DNA of 64,000 bases from Amphritea atlantica. GTDB taxonomy: Bacteria > Pseudomonadota > Gammaproteobacteria > Pseudomonadales > Balneatricaceae. Positions 33,649 through 41,606 of the stretch are shown one piece after another. Made by a program: the position numbers and the translations under genes. The DNA lies in assembly GCF_900111095.1 (NCBI RefSeq), contig NZ_FOGB01000004.1, positions 245,867 to 309,866 on the forward strand. The letters are read 5' to 3'. How positions within the stretch are numbered: the stretch's first letter is position 1; the number at the start of each line of letters is the position of its first letter. The notes under the pieces were generated by a model. The model was given only the letters and a program-made list of their open reading frames with translations. It did no database searches and was not told the DNA's origin.

Positions 33649-34551
33649 TTACTGCTGTAACTGTTCCAGCAGCCACTTCAGCCCCGGATCGTTGGAGTAG
33701 AGCGGGTGGTGCAGACTAACCATCTCGATTTCCGGCATCCCTGGTGGAGGCGTTATCAGCCTGACGGGTAGCATCTGGGCAAACAGCAGTGCCATCTGTC
33801 GCGGCAGCGTCATCACCGCGTCGGTGGCTGCAACGATGCGGGCACCCGCCATATAGTTAACGGTGCAGGCGATAAAGTTTCGCTGCCGTTGTTGTTGCGC
33901 CAGCCACTGGTCAATCTGGTCTGAGCTGACTCCGGCCAGATCGGAAAATATCACGTGGTTCAACTGACAATACTGTTCCAGAGATAGGTGTTGATCCACC
34001 TGGGTATTGTCTTCAGCAATCAGACAGGCAAGGGGTTCTGTGTGCCAGGACCGGCTGATCAGTTGCGGGTCAACCGGCTGTTTGCTGTCCAGTCCGACAA
34101 TCAGATCCAGCTCGCGGTTTTCCAGCTGTTTCAGATTACCATCCTGACGAATAACCTCGATCTGAATACGGATGCCGGGTGCAGTGAGCTGCAGATTCTG
34201 CATCAGCGGTGGCAGGATCAGCGCCTCAAAGAAGTCGGTGCTGGCGATGGTGAAGCAGCGATCAGAACTGGATGGATCAAAGGGGGCCGGGGGGCTGAGA
34301 CTGTGCTCAATCATGCGGATCGCCTGGCGAATCTCTGGCAGCATGGCGGTTGCCCGGGGGGTGGGCTTCAGGCCGTTACCGGAGCGTACCAGTAATGGGT
34401 CATCCAACTGCTGTCTCAGCCGGTTGAGGGCGTGGCTCATGGCTGACTGACTGAGGAACATCCGCTCTGCAGCCCGACTGACATGGCACTCTGTCAGCAA
34501 CGCTTCCAATAGCAGTAACAGGTTAAGGTCAAACTGGCGTAGCGGCTTCAT
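33649..34551 (-). CDS. LysR-type transcriptional regulator
   Basis: 300 residues with an N-terminal winged helix (RQFDLNLLLLLEALLTECHV, AERMFLSQSAMSHALNRLRQ) and an effector domain (CFTIASTDFFEALILPPLM). It is divergent from the agmatinase gene across a 148-bp spacer with a strong palindrome, so it probably regulates speB (inference). Its stop lies 61 bp from the convergent TM2 gene. Confidence 0.92.
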   Translation of the reverse strand: MKPLRQFDLNLLLLLEALLTECHVSRAAERMFLSQSAMSHALNRLRQQLDDPLLVRSGNGLKPTPRATAMLPEIRQAIRMIEHSLSPPAPFDPSSSDRCFTIASTDFFEALILPPLMQNLQLTAPGIRIQIEVIRQDGNLKQLENRELDLIVGLDSKQPVDPQLISRSWHTEPLACLIAEDNTQVDQHLSLEQYCQLNHVIFSDLAGVSSDQIDQWLAQQQRQRNFIACTVNYMAGARIVAATDAVMTLPRQMALLFAQMLPVRLITPPPGMPEIEMVSLHHPLYSNDPGLKWLLEQLQQ

Positions 34552-34620
34552 CGGCGTGGTCTTTATAGTCGATCGTTATATTCGACCTTGATAGTCGGTC
34601 TGATATTAATTGCATGCATG

Positions 34621-34635
34621 TAGTTATTATAACTA
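34621..34635. promoter_or_regulatory. Palindromic operator between LysR gene and speB
   Basis: TAGTTATTATAACTA is a perfect palindrome with 7-bp arms around one T, flanked on both sides by near-matching ATGCA/TGCAT. It fits the T-N11-A dyads bound by LysR regulators and lies 65 bp upstream of the speB ATG. Confidence 0.6.
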
Positions 34636-34699
34636 TGCATTTCAATAATTATAGTCGCAATAGTAAGCTGGTCCGAGTTAACTATTTGAGGGTTGAGGA

Positions 34700-35644
34700 A
34701 TGTCTGATACAGCAACGACGACGGGTAATGCGGATCTGCCGATCTATGGTTCACTGGGAATGACCTTTATGGAGTTTCCGGTGGTGAGTGATCTGAATGC
34801 TTCTGATGCGGAAGTCATCGTGGCCGGCGTGCCGTTTGATCTGGCGACATCGGGACGTTCCGGTGCCCGCTTCGGGCCGCTGGGTGTGCGTCAGGCATCA
34901 ACGCAGCTGATCTGGGAAGGGGCTCGCTGGCCCTGGCAGTTTGCTTTGGATGACCACCTGAAAGTGGCCGACTCCGGCAATGTGCTGTTTAAGCATGGTG
35001 AGCCTCAGACCATGGTGGACAATCTGGAAGGGCATATCAGCGCAATCCTTGCTGCGGGTAAATCATCCCTGACCTTTGGTGGTGATCACTTTATTACCCT
35101 GCCGGTATTGCGCGCCTATGCTAAAAAACATGGTCCACTGGCACTGATCCATTTTGATGCGCATACCGATACCTATTCCGGCGGTACCCAATATGATCAC
35201 GGTACGCTGTTTCATCACGCCGTTGAAGAGGGGTTGCTGGATACGGAACATTCGATTCAGATCGGTATCCGTACTGTCTATGATGTCGAGGGACACCCCT
35301 TTGAAGTGCTCGATGCTGCCTGGGTTGGCGATCATGGGCCGCAGGGAATTCTGGAGCGAATCCATGCCCGGGTGGGTGACAAAAAAACCTATGTCAGTTT
35401 TGATATTGATGGCCTTGATCCCGCTTTTGCGCCGGGTACGGGAACACCGGTTTCCGGTGGGATGAATATGGATTGCGCCCTGAAAGTGATTCGTGGACTG
35501 CAGGGGCTGAATCTGGTGGGGATGGATGTGGTTGAAGTGGCGCCGGCCTATGACCACGCCGAGATCACTTCGCTGGCCGGGGCAACCCTGGCTCTGGAAT
35601 ATCTCTATGTGCTGGCTGCGAATAAGATGGCTGCGAATAAGTAG
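34700..35644 (+). CDS. speB: Agmatinase (arginase/ureohydrolase family)
   Basis: 314 residues. Hydrolyses agmatine to putrescine and urea in the cytoplasm with a binuclear manganese centre. The metal-ligand motifs are intact: GGDHFITLP, FDAHTDTY and SFDIDGLDPAFAPGTGTP. Other ureohydrolases (guanidinobutyrase, proclavaminate amidinohydrolase) share them, so substrate choice is probable rather than proven. The last residues are a short tandem duplication, AANK-M-AANK, from a 15-bp repeat at the gene end. A hairpin with a T run follows. Confidence 0.9.
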   Translation: MSDTATTTGNADLPIYGSLGMTFMEFPVVSDLNASDAEVIVAGVPFDLATSGRSGARFGPLGVRQASTQLIWEGARWPWQFALDDHLKVADSGNVLFKHGEPQTMVDNLEGHISAILAAGKSSLTFGGDHFITLPVLRAYAKKHGPLALIHFDAHTDTYSGGTQYDHGTLFHHAVEEGLLDTEHSIQIGIRTVYDVEGHPFEVLDAAWVGDHGPQGILERIHARVGDKKTYVSFDIDGLDPAFAPGTGTPVSGGMNMDCALKVIRGLQGLNLVGMDVVEVAPAYDHAEITSLAGATLALEYLYVLAANKMAANK

Positions 35645-35678
35645 AGTTCGCTATCTGCACGTTTGAACTCTCTGTATC

Positions 35679-35710
35679 GGCTGCATTCCTGCGTGGGTGC
35701 GGCCTTTTTT
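35679..35710 (+). terminator. Terminator after speB
   Basis: GGCTGCA (35679-35685) pairs with TGCGGCC (35698-35704) with one mismatch across a 12-nt loop and is followed by six T residues. It overlaps the last bases of the convergent MocR gene. Confidence 0.7.
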
Positions 35711-37199
35711 AGCTTTTCAGATGATGCTCCAGAATCGGTTTCAGCAGGGCTAATCCGGCGTCTATCCGGGCTTCATCATAACCGCCAAAACCGATAACCA
35801 GCCCGCTGCGGGCGGGTTGTTTATCATAATAATAAGACAGTGGCCGGATGCCCAATCCCACTTTCATAGTCTGTTCAACAATTGTTTTGTCATCAACGCC
35901 GGGGGGCAGCAGAAAAACCCCATGCATTCCGCCATCACTGGCTTCCCATACCAACTGATCGTTAAATAGTTGTGTTACCTGCTGCAACAGATAGCTGCGT
36001 CGGGTTTTATAGAGTTTACGCATCCGTCTGAGGTGACTTGAGAATATTCCCCGGGCCATAAAGTCTGCCAGCGCCAGTTGAGGTAACGCTGATAAACCAC
36101 CATCCATAAACCCGCGCATGCGGTTGAATGGGTCTACCAGTGCCGGCGGCAGAACCAGGTATGCCAGTCGCATAGCCGGGTGGAGAATGCGGCTGAAAGT
36201 GCCGGAGTAGATCACGCTGTGTTCGCCATCCAGCCCCTGAAGTGCGGTGAGGGGCGGGCCGTCAAAGCGGAACTCACTGTCGTAGTCATCTTCGATAATG
36301 CAACAGCCCTGTTTCCGGGCCCACTCAAGCAGTTGCAGGCGGCGTTCAAGACTGAGGGTATAACCCATCGGAAAGTTGCGTGACGGGGTGATAAAAGCGA
36401 GCCGGGCATCCGGCTGGTTGTGCAGGGCGATATCGGTACGAAAACCGTTACGGTCAATGGGAATGGACAGTTTAATTCCGCCAGCGTTGCTGATGGCGCC
36501 ATCGATACCGGGAAAGCCCGGATCCTCTACCAGCACTTTATCTCCAGGATTGAGCAGCATAGAAAAGGCCAGTTGCATTCCCTGTTGCGAGCCGGAGCAG
36601 ATCATCACCTGCGCCATATCGCAGTGGATGCCACGGGTCGCAGTGAGGTAGGCGGCGATCTCAGTGCGCAGAGCTGCCTCCCCCATAAAATCACGCTCAG
36701 TATGAAACTTCATCTGTCTGCTGGCGTGTGTCACCGAGCGTTGCCACTGTTGCCAGGGAAACTGATCCAGCGCGGGTACTGCGGGGAGCAGCAGTTGCTG
36801 CTTGTGCTGCTGGTAGAGTGGCCGTATCTGCTCCAGCTGTTCACTTTTGGCTGAGAGCCTGATCGATCGGGTGTGCGGGCCAGGGGACCGCTGTGTTGTT
36901 CTGTGGGACAGTGTGAGTTGGGGGGAAACATAGCTGCCATCGCCATGACGGGTTTCGATATAGCCCTCGGCCTGAAGCATCTCATAAACCTGCTTTACGG
37001 TATTGCGCGAGAGACTTAGCAGGTCAGCCAGCTCCCGACTGGAAGGCAGGCGGCTCCCTGAGGGCAGTTCGGCGGACAGAATCCGTTGCTGGATATAGTT
37101 AAATAACCCCCGGTAGAGCGGGCGCTGGTTTTTCCCCTGTTCCAGAAACGGGGTAAAGCGCTCTGAGTGGGGTGTTTTATGAGCCAGATACTGTTTCAA
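35709..37199 (-). CDS. MocR-family regulator (GntR HTH + aminotransferase-like domain) lacking the PLP lysine
   Basis: 496 residues. A GntR winged helix (residues ~28-95: RGLFNYIQQRILSAELPSGS, SRELADLLSLSRNTVKQVYE) is fused to a fold-type I aminotransferase-like domain. In MocR proteins the PLP-binding lysine lies in a GTFSK motif; here the codon at 36189-36191 is CGC, giving GTFSRILHPAMRLAYLV with Arg337. EDDYDSEFRF, with the ring-contacting aspartate, is intact. It may sense its effector without a Schiff base or not bind PLP at all. The start appears to be TTG at 37199, inside a direct-repeat operator. It is divergent from the FMN split-barrel gene, its likely target. Confidence 0.9.
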   Translation of the reverse strand: MKQYLAHKTPHSERFTPFLEQGKNQRPLYRGLFNYIQQRILSAELPSGSRLPSSRELADLLSLSRNTVKQVYEMLQAEGYIETRHGDGSYVSPQLTLSHRTTQRSPGPHTRSIRLSAKSEQLEQIRPLYQQHKQQLLLPAVPALDQFPWQQWQRSVTHASRQMKFHTERDFMGEAALRTEIAAYLTATRGIHCDMAQVMICSGSQQGMQLAFSMLLNPGDKVLVEDPGFPGIDGAISNAGGIKLSIPIDRNGFRTDIALHNQPDARLAFITPSRNFPMGYTLSLERRLQLLEWARKQGCCIIEDDYDSEFRFDGPPLTALQGLDGEHSVIYSGTFSRILHPAMRLAYLVLPPALVDPFNRMRGFMDGGLSALPQLALADFMARGIFSSHLRRMRKLYKTRRSYLLQQVTQLFNDQLVWEASDGGMHGVFLLPPGVDDKTIVEQTMKVGLGIRPLSYYYDKQPARSGLVIGFGGYDEARIDAGLALLKPILEHHLKS

Positions 37200-37238
37200 A
37201 TTGGGCCCTAATAATGACTATAAATTGGGTCTTAATAA
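37198..37238. promoter_or_regulatory. Direct-repeat operator of the MocR regulator
   Basis: AAATTGGGCCCTAATAA (37198-37214) and AAATTGGGTCTTAATAA (37222-37238) are 17-bp direct repeats with two mismatches, offset by 24 bp. MocR proteins such as PdxR are known to bind direct repeats in divergent promoters, so this is the probable autoregulatory and target site. Confidence 0.7.
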
Positions 37239-37299
37239 GATCCACTATAGCGGCTAACCTGTGACTTTCAAACCTACCATTGATAACAAAGGACGAAAG

Positions 37300-37896
37300 A
37301 TGAGTGAGATTAAAGTGACTGAGCGCACCCGGGTGAAACGGGGGCGTAAAATCGCGAACTATGACCGGGATACCATCTACAGCATTCTTGATGAGGCCTG
37401 GGTGTGTAATATCGGTGTCAGTCGCGATGGTCAGGCGATGGTGCAACCCACCTCTCACTGGCGGATAGGCAATGAACTGTTTTTGCATGGGTCAGTGAAA
37501 AACGGTCTGTTTCAGCAGGTGATGAAAGGTGAAACCGCCTGCATTACGCTGTTTTTGCTGGATGGACTGGTATTTGCGCGTTCAGCGTACCATCACTCGG
37601 TGAATTTTCGATCGGTCGTAGTCTATGCGAAAGGACGGTTAGTGGAGGACCCCCAGGAAAAACGACAAGCGCTTGATGCGATGCTGGATAAGTACAGTCC
37701 TGGCCGTTCAGCGGAAGCCCGTCCGCCCAATAATATTGAGATGAAGGCAACGGCCGTGTTTGCTTTTCCGATAGAGGAGGTGTCAGCCAAAATTAGAGTC
37801 GGCGGGCCTAATGAAGAGCCGGAAGATATGGCACTGGATATCTGGGCCGGGGTTAAACCTGTTGTTTCGGTTGTGGGAGAATTGATTCCGGATTAA
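37300..37896 (+). CDS. FMN-binding split-barrel (pyridoxamine 5'-phosphate oxidase-like) protein
   Basis: 198 residues from the ATG at 37300, chosen because AAAGGA lies six bases upstream; a GTG at 37261 is the alternative. The sequence VTERTRVKRGRKIANYDRDT, then ILDEAWVCNIGVSRDGQAMVQPTS and ELFLHGSVKNGLF, matches the Pyridox_ox_2/flavin-nucleotide-binding split-barrel family. Members include NimA-like reductases; most are uncharacterised. The enzyme probably binds FMN or a related cofactor. Regulation by the adjacent MocR protein is likely and could relate to B6 or amine metabolism. Confidence 0.85.
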   Translation: MSEIKVTERTRVKRGRKIANYDRDTIYSILDEAWVCNIGVSRDGQAMVQPTSHWRIGNELFLHGSVKNGLFQQVMKGETACITLFLLDGLVFARSAYHHSVNFRSVVVYAKGRLVEDPQEKRQALDAMLDKYSPGRSAEARPPNNIEMKATAVFAFPIEEVSAKIRVGGPNEEPEDMALDIWAGVKPVVSVVGELIPD

Positions 37897-37962
37897 CCAA
37901 TCCGTTATCAGTAGTGACCGGGTTTCGCCTATACTGCCTGTTATATATACAGGGGGGGCGCA

Positions 37963-38793
37963 ATGGTTTACGACTTGAAACGAACCAATAGTTGGCTGTC
38001 TGTTCTCATAGTGGCAATGCTGCTGTCAGGTTGCGCCACTTTTACAGACCTGACCGGAGTAAAGGATAACCCCCAGGCTGCAAAGCAGACATTCAGTCAG
38101 GGGCTGGATGTTACTCAGGGCAGAGGCACTGAACAGGATTACCGGCAGGGCGTCACTCTGTTCAGGGAAGCTGCTATGAATGGCTCTGCTGAAGGGGCCT
38201 ATATGGCAGGGATGTCATATCTGACAGGCAGAGGCGTTGAAACCAGCTTCACAGAGGCTGCTCACTGGCTGGATCTGGCCGCCCGAAAAGATCATCCCGG
38301 GGCACTCTATCAACTGGGGGTGCTCTATATGAATGGACGAGGCGTGGATAAAAACCGACTCTGGGCTGGTTTTCTGTTAAGTCGTGCGGCGGATCTGGGG
38401 CATCAACAGGCTATTTTTGATCTGGGCGTGGTCTATGCACGGGGGTTGGGGTTGCCGCAAAGCCCGGCGGCAGCCTGGTACTGGTTTTCACAGGCAGAAA
38501 AGCGAGGCGTACCACTGGCAACAGAGTTGAAAAATCGGATGTACTCACTGAGCAGTCCGTCTTCCCGCCAGTATATGATGCGGATTATGGCGTACAGTGG
38601 CGGTCGTGTGGATCGTTCAACCACCCTGTTTTTACAACTCCGGTTGCAGCAACTGGGCTATGAGTCCGGGACACCCGATGGCATCTGGGGAGTTAAAACC
38701 AGCTATGCTTACCGGCGCTTCAGCCGCCAGGAGCTGTTATTGAGTGATCTGGAGATTAACTGGCAGAATCTACAACTGATCAGGGACTTTTAA
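37963..38793 (+). CDS. Sel1-repeat lipoprotein with peptidoglycan-binding-like C-terminus
   Basis: 276 residues. The lipobox LLSGC after a hydrophobic segment gives Cys26 as the lipidation site. Residues ~45-190 contain four Sel1-like repeats (AAMNGSAEGAYMAGMSYLTG; ARKDHPGALYQLGVLYMNG). The C-terminal ~60 residues (LRLQQLGYESGTPDGIWGVK) resemble a PG_binding_1 motif, so it may sit at the outer membrane and touch the cell wall. The role is unknown; such proteins scaffold envelope complexes. It is convergent with the glycine-rich gene, with stops two bases apart. Confidence 0.85.
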   Translation: MVYDLKRTNSWLSVLIVAMLLSGCATFTDLTGVKDNPQAAKQTFSQGLDVTQGRGTEQDYRQGVTLFREAAMNGSAEGAYMAGMSYLTGRGVETSFTEAAHWLDLAARKDHPGALYQLGVLYMNGRGVDKNRLWAGFLLSRAADLGHQQAIFDLGVVYARGLGLPQSPAAAWYWFSQAEKRGVPLATELKNRMYSLSSPSSRQYMMRIMAYSGGRVDRSTTLFLQLRLQQLGYESGTPDGIWGVKTSYAYRRFSRQELLLSDLEINWQNLQLIRDF

Positions 38794-38795
38794 CC

Positions 38796-39584
38796 TCACA
38801 CCTGTGAGTCTGTACCGGTTGTTGAGGTCCCGCTATTATCGTCCGGTGTTTCACTGTCCTGCTCGCTATCAGCACCGGGGTCAGTCTCGGTTTCAGGGGC
38901 TATACCTAACAGATCGTTCACTGCAGATATCACCTCTTCATTCAGTTCTCTGTTCGCAGCCTGGCCCAAAAAGTTCATGGCCTCCTGTTCCAGGGCCGCA
39001 CGCTCCTCTTCAGTTGCAGCTGCTCTGGCCGCAGCAACCGTTGCTTCGTACTGGGCAATCAGGCCCACTGCTGAGTTGGGGGCAGCATGGTTTCTGGCCG
39101 TTGCCGAGGCGTGGGCAGCATTAAGTCTGCCCAGACTGGCTGCCACCGACTTTTGATTATTGCCCAGCCCTTTTCCATGTCCGAGGCCGTTACTGCCAGC
39201 TGTCGCTGACTTTCCCGGGCCGTTGTTGTCATGGCCAAATGCATTCCCATTACCGTGACTACTGCTGGCTGAATTACCATTGCCGCTGCTATTGCCTCCG
39301 CCGTTTCCGCCACCGTTTCCACCACCGTTTCCACCACCGTTTCCACCACCGTTTCCACCACCGTTTCCACCACCGTTTCCACCACCGTTTCCGCCGCCGT
39401 TTCCACCGCCGTTACCACCGCCGTCTCCGCCCTTGGCGATGGCCTGGTTGCCAAGATTAAACCCAGAGAGTTGTTGGGTGATAAGTGGGGCAAGGGTCAA
39501 AGTCAGCGACAGTGTCGATGTTGTTAAAATGGTCAGCAGGTGTTTAGAAAGCGGCGTGTTAGAAGACATAATGGGCGGCCTCAT
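38796..39584 (-). CDS. Secreted protein with a (GGGN)10 tandem repeat
   Basis: 262 residues with a signal peptide (LTILTTSTLSLTLTLAPLIT). Residues ~53-95 are ten exact GGGN repeats. A SSGN/HGNGN-rich spacer follows, then a helical part (NNQKSVAASLGRLNAAHASA; YEATVAAARAAATEEERAAL) and an acidic threonine/serine tail ending DSQV. The helical segment recurs in other proteobacterial hypothetical proteins as far as I recall. It has neither a lipobox nor a membrane segment after the signal, so secretion or periplasmic location is likely. The repeat could be a flexible spacer or a low-affinity metal- or polysaccharide-binding tract. Confidence 0.8.
   Translation of the reverse strand: MRPPIMSSNTPLSKHLLTILTTSTLSLTLTLAPLITQQLSGFNLGNQAIAKGGDGGGNGGGNGGGNGGGNGGGNGGGNGGGNGGGNGGGNGGGNGGGNSSGNGNSASSSHGNGNAFGHDNNGPGKSATAGSNGLGHGKGLGNNQKSVAASLGRLNAAHASATARNHAAPNSAVGLIAQYEATVAAARAAATEEERAALEQEAMNFLGQAANRELNEEVISAVNDLLGIAPETETDPGADSEQDSETPDDNSGTSTTGTDSQV
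39301..39420. repeat. Ten tandem 12-bp units inside the glycine-rich gene
   Basis: The plus-strand unit is CCGTTTCCACCA, ten copies with only third-position changes in the outer copies. It encodes the GGGN repeat on the minus strand. Near-identity of the middle copies indicates recent slippage, so copy number may vary between strains. Confidence 0.9.
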
Positions 39585-39635
39585 ATAGGGATACCTTTAA
39601 GCCTAATATGGTTTTTGAGGTGCGACAAATGAATA

Positions 39636-40241
39636 TTATTCTACCCGGTTGTTACTTGTTTCGATAATACGGCAGAAGTGTTTCAACAGGTAGGGGTCGT
39701 GCTTGCTGCCTGATTCCCTGTTTATCTGATCAATAATAGCTGAGTGATCACGGCCCACATGGTATGAGCGGGTATAGGCCATGGCATCATAACTGTCAAC
39801 GATGCTGATAATTCGGGCGCCGACAGGAATGTCTTCACCAGCCAGTTTATCGGGATAGCCGCTGCCATCAAAACATTCATGGTGATGGCGAATAATATGT
39901 GCGGTTTGTGAGGCACCATCCAGCTCTGTGGAGAGCACAATCTGTTCGCCAATGGCAGGATGTGTATGCATGACATCCCAGTCATCCTGATCCAGTTTGC
40001 CCGGCTTCATGAGGATGCGGTCGGGGATGCCGATTTTACCGATATCGTGAAACCGGGAACTGATACGTAAAGCGCTGATCTGGCCTTCGCAAAGTCCCAC
40101 CGCTTTGGCGAGTTCGACTGCCAGGGTCTGTACCCGGTCTGAGTGTTCCAGTGTCGGCTGATCCCTGAATCCAAGGGCGATTGCCAGCGCTTTTGTACGG
40201 TTCTCCAGTGTCTGGTAGGTAAACTTTTCAGCAGGACTCAT
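39636..40241 (-). CDS. HD-GYP domain c-di-GMP phosphodiesterase-like protein
   Basis: 201 residues, a stand-alone HD-GYP domain. Metal-ligand residues are visible: LEHSDRV, RFHDIGKIGIPD (HD), HPAIGEQI, and HHECFDGSGYPDKLAGEDIP (GYP intact), plus RIISIVDSYDAM. The domain hydrolyses c-di-GMP in characterised relatives. There is no receiver or membrane segment, so it acts free in the cytoplasm or through a partner. It lies next to unrelated lipoprotein genes. Confidence 0.92.
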   Translation of the reverse strand: MSPAEKFTYQTLENRTKALAIALGFRDQPTLEHSDRVQTLAVELAKAVGLCEGQISALRISSRFHDIGKIGIPDRILMKPGKLDQDDWDVMHTHPAIGEQIVLSTELDGASQTAHIIRHHHECFDGSGYPDKLAGEDIPVGARIISIVDSYDAMAYTRSYHVGRDHSAIIDQINRESGSKHDPYLLKHFCRIIETSNNRVE

Positions 40242-40382
40242 AGACGCTCCTTAATGTTTTGTGTAGCCGGTGCTTTGGAGACTGGATTTCGGTTGGTAAA
40301 CGTGGCGCTATTTTTTTGCTTCATATTTGTTTATCGATCAAAGGACGCTAATCTTGAACTTATAGATAAGGGACTAACAGTC

Positions 40383-40835
40383 ATGCTACAGATTATGAGA
40401 TTCGGTGCCAGTGGTTTTTTGTTACTGCTTTGCCTCGCAGGCTGCGCATCTGATGGCCATTTCGGCTCACAAAACTACATTGTCGATCTGGACAAGCAAT
40501 GTTATTGCATTGAGGGTAGCTCAGATTGTCATTTGTTGTCACTGATCAACCCCTCTTTCAGGGAGGACTGGATCGCCGATGCCTATGGGATGCCCAAGCA
40601 GTATTACAGCTGGAGTGCCAGTGAGCTGGCAAACCTGTTAATAAACCCGCCGGATAATAGTTATCAGCCGGAGCCCATCGGCGGCGGACAATACCGCTTA
40701 CCACCGACTTTCGCAACCCATATGGTGTGGGATGTGTTGGCAATGGAATACTTTACGTTATATCGGGACGATGATGGCTTTATGTCAGTACTGGAACTGA
40801 GGCCCCAACCACGCCGTTTCTCAGTGCCACACTGA
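40383..40835 (+). CDS. Predicted lipoprotein of unknown function
   Basis: 150 residues from the ATG at 40383, with AAGGGA nine bases upstream. Hydrophobic LLLLCLAGCASDG gives a lipobox, with the cysteine at about residue 20. The mature part contains four more cysteines near its start (QCYCIEGSSDC), aromatic-rich segments and no known motif. I do not recognise the family. It is convergent with the LysE gene. Confidence 0.7.
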   Translation: MLQIMRFGASGFLLLLCLAGCASDGHFGSQNYIVDLDKQCYCIEGSSDCHLLSLINPSFREDWIADAYGMPKQYYSWSASELANLLINPPDNSYQPEPIGGGQYRLPPTFATHMVWDVLAMEYFTLYRDDDGFMSVLELRPQPRRFSVPH

Positions 40836-40843
40836 ACCACTTG

Positions 40844-41464
40844 TCAGCCGACTGCCAGCCAGATTCCTACGCCGATCATCAGTGATCCGGCAATCCGGTT
40901 CATCAGTTTGACATTACCCCGGTCCAGCAACAGATGACGTAGCGCTTTTCCGCCGCTGGCGTAGATCAGCAAACAGCTGAACTCTAATAGCAAAATCATG
41001 GCGATCAGCATCAGTAGCTGCGGTGCCAGCGGCTGCTGCTGGTCGAGAAAGGGGGGCAGTAGTGTGACAAAGAAAGCCCAGCCTTTAGGGTTGGCGATGG
41101 CCGTTATAAAACCGTTCAGGGCCAGCTGCAGGTTGCCCTGCTGTTTTACGGCTGCTCCGGGTTCTGGCATCACCAGTTTGCCTTTCGACTGCCACATCTG
41201 TACACCCAGCCAGCCGAGATAAGCACCCCCTCCCAGCTTAAGAAAGATAAACGCTTCGGGAAACTGCAACATCAGTGCAGCAACACCAACGGCTGCGGCT
41301 GCGGCCACCAGACCAACACCGATCAGTTCGCCCCACATCATGTGCAGGCTGCGGCGTACACCGATCGACATGCCCAGGCTAAGCGCCAGGGTCATACACA
41401 TGCCGGGGGTGATCGATACAAAGAAAAATGTGGGAATAAACAGGGAGAGTAGAGCGATTGACAT
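40844..41464 (-). CDS. LysE/RhtB-family amino acid exporter
   Basis: 206 residues with six predicted membrane segments and the family start SLFIPTFFFVSITPGMCMTLAL (cf. the TPGP region), then GGAYLGWLGVQMW and NPKGWAFFVTLLPPFLD. Members export amino acids or small amines. The substrate is unassigned. It is read in the same direction as torF but after torF's terminator, so it is a separate unit. Confidence 0.9.
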   Translation of the reverse strand: MSIALLSLFIPTFFFVSITPGMCMTLALSLGMSIGVRRSLHMMWGELIGVGLVAAAAAVGVAALMLQFPEAFIFLKLGGGAYLGWLGVQMWQSKGKLVMPEPGAAVKQQGNLQLALNGFITAIANPKGWAFFVTLLPPFLDQQQPLAPQLLMLIAMILLLEFSCLLIYASGGKALRHLLLDRGNVKLMNRIAGSLMIGVGIWLAVG

Positions 41465-41517
41465 CCGTGCCTCGGAACCAGAAGATTAAAGCAGGATTTT
41501 ACGCCCTGACAGATGAA

Positions 41518-41550
41518 TAAAAAAGGCCACACAGAATATTCTGTGTGGCC
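41518..41550 (-). terminator. Terminator of torF
   Basis: A 26-bp perfect palindrome (arms GGCCACACAG and CTGTGTGGCC around AATATT, 41525-41550). On the minus strand it is followed by TTTTTT, so it ends transcription of the gene at 41607-42293. Confidence 0.9.
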
Positions 41551-41606
41551 CGTATCAGGCAGCAGAAGGGGTTATCTGTACGTGCCTGATTGAGTTTTAG
41601 TTCCGC

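Noticed and set aside
39301-39420. Possible CRISPR array from regular repeats
   Set aside because: Units are 12 bp without spacers and encode GGGN in frame; this is a coding tandem repeat. The 52181-52800 repeats are likewise not CRISPR.
39280-39588. Plus-strand frame encoding a proline/phenylalanine-rich repeat (PPFPPP)
   Set aside because: It is the antisense of the GGGN repeat; the minus-strand frame has a signal peptide and a conserved helical domain.
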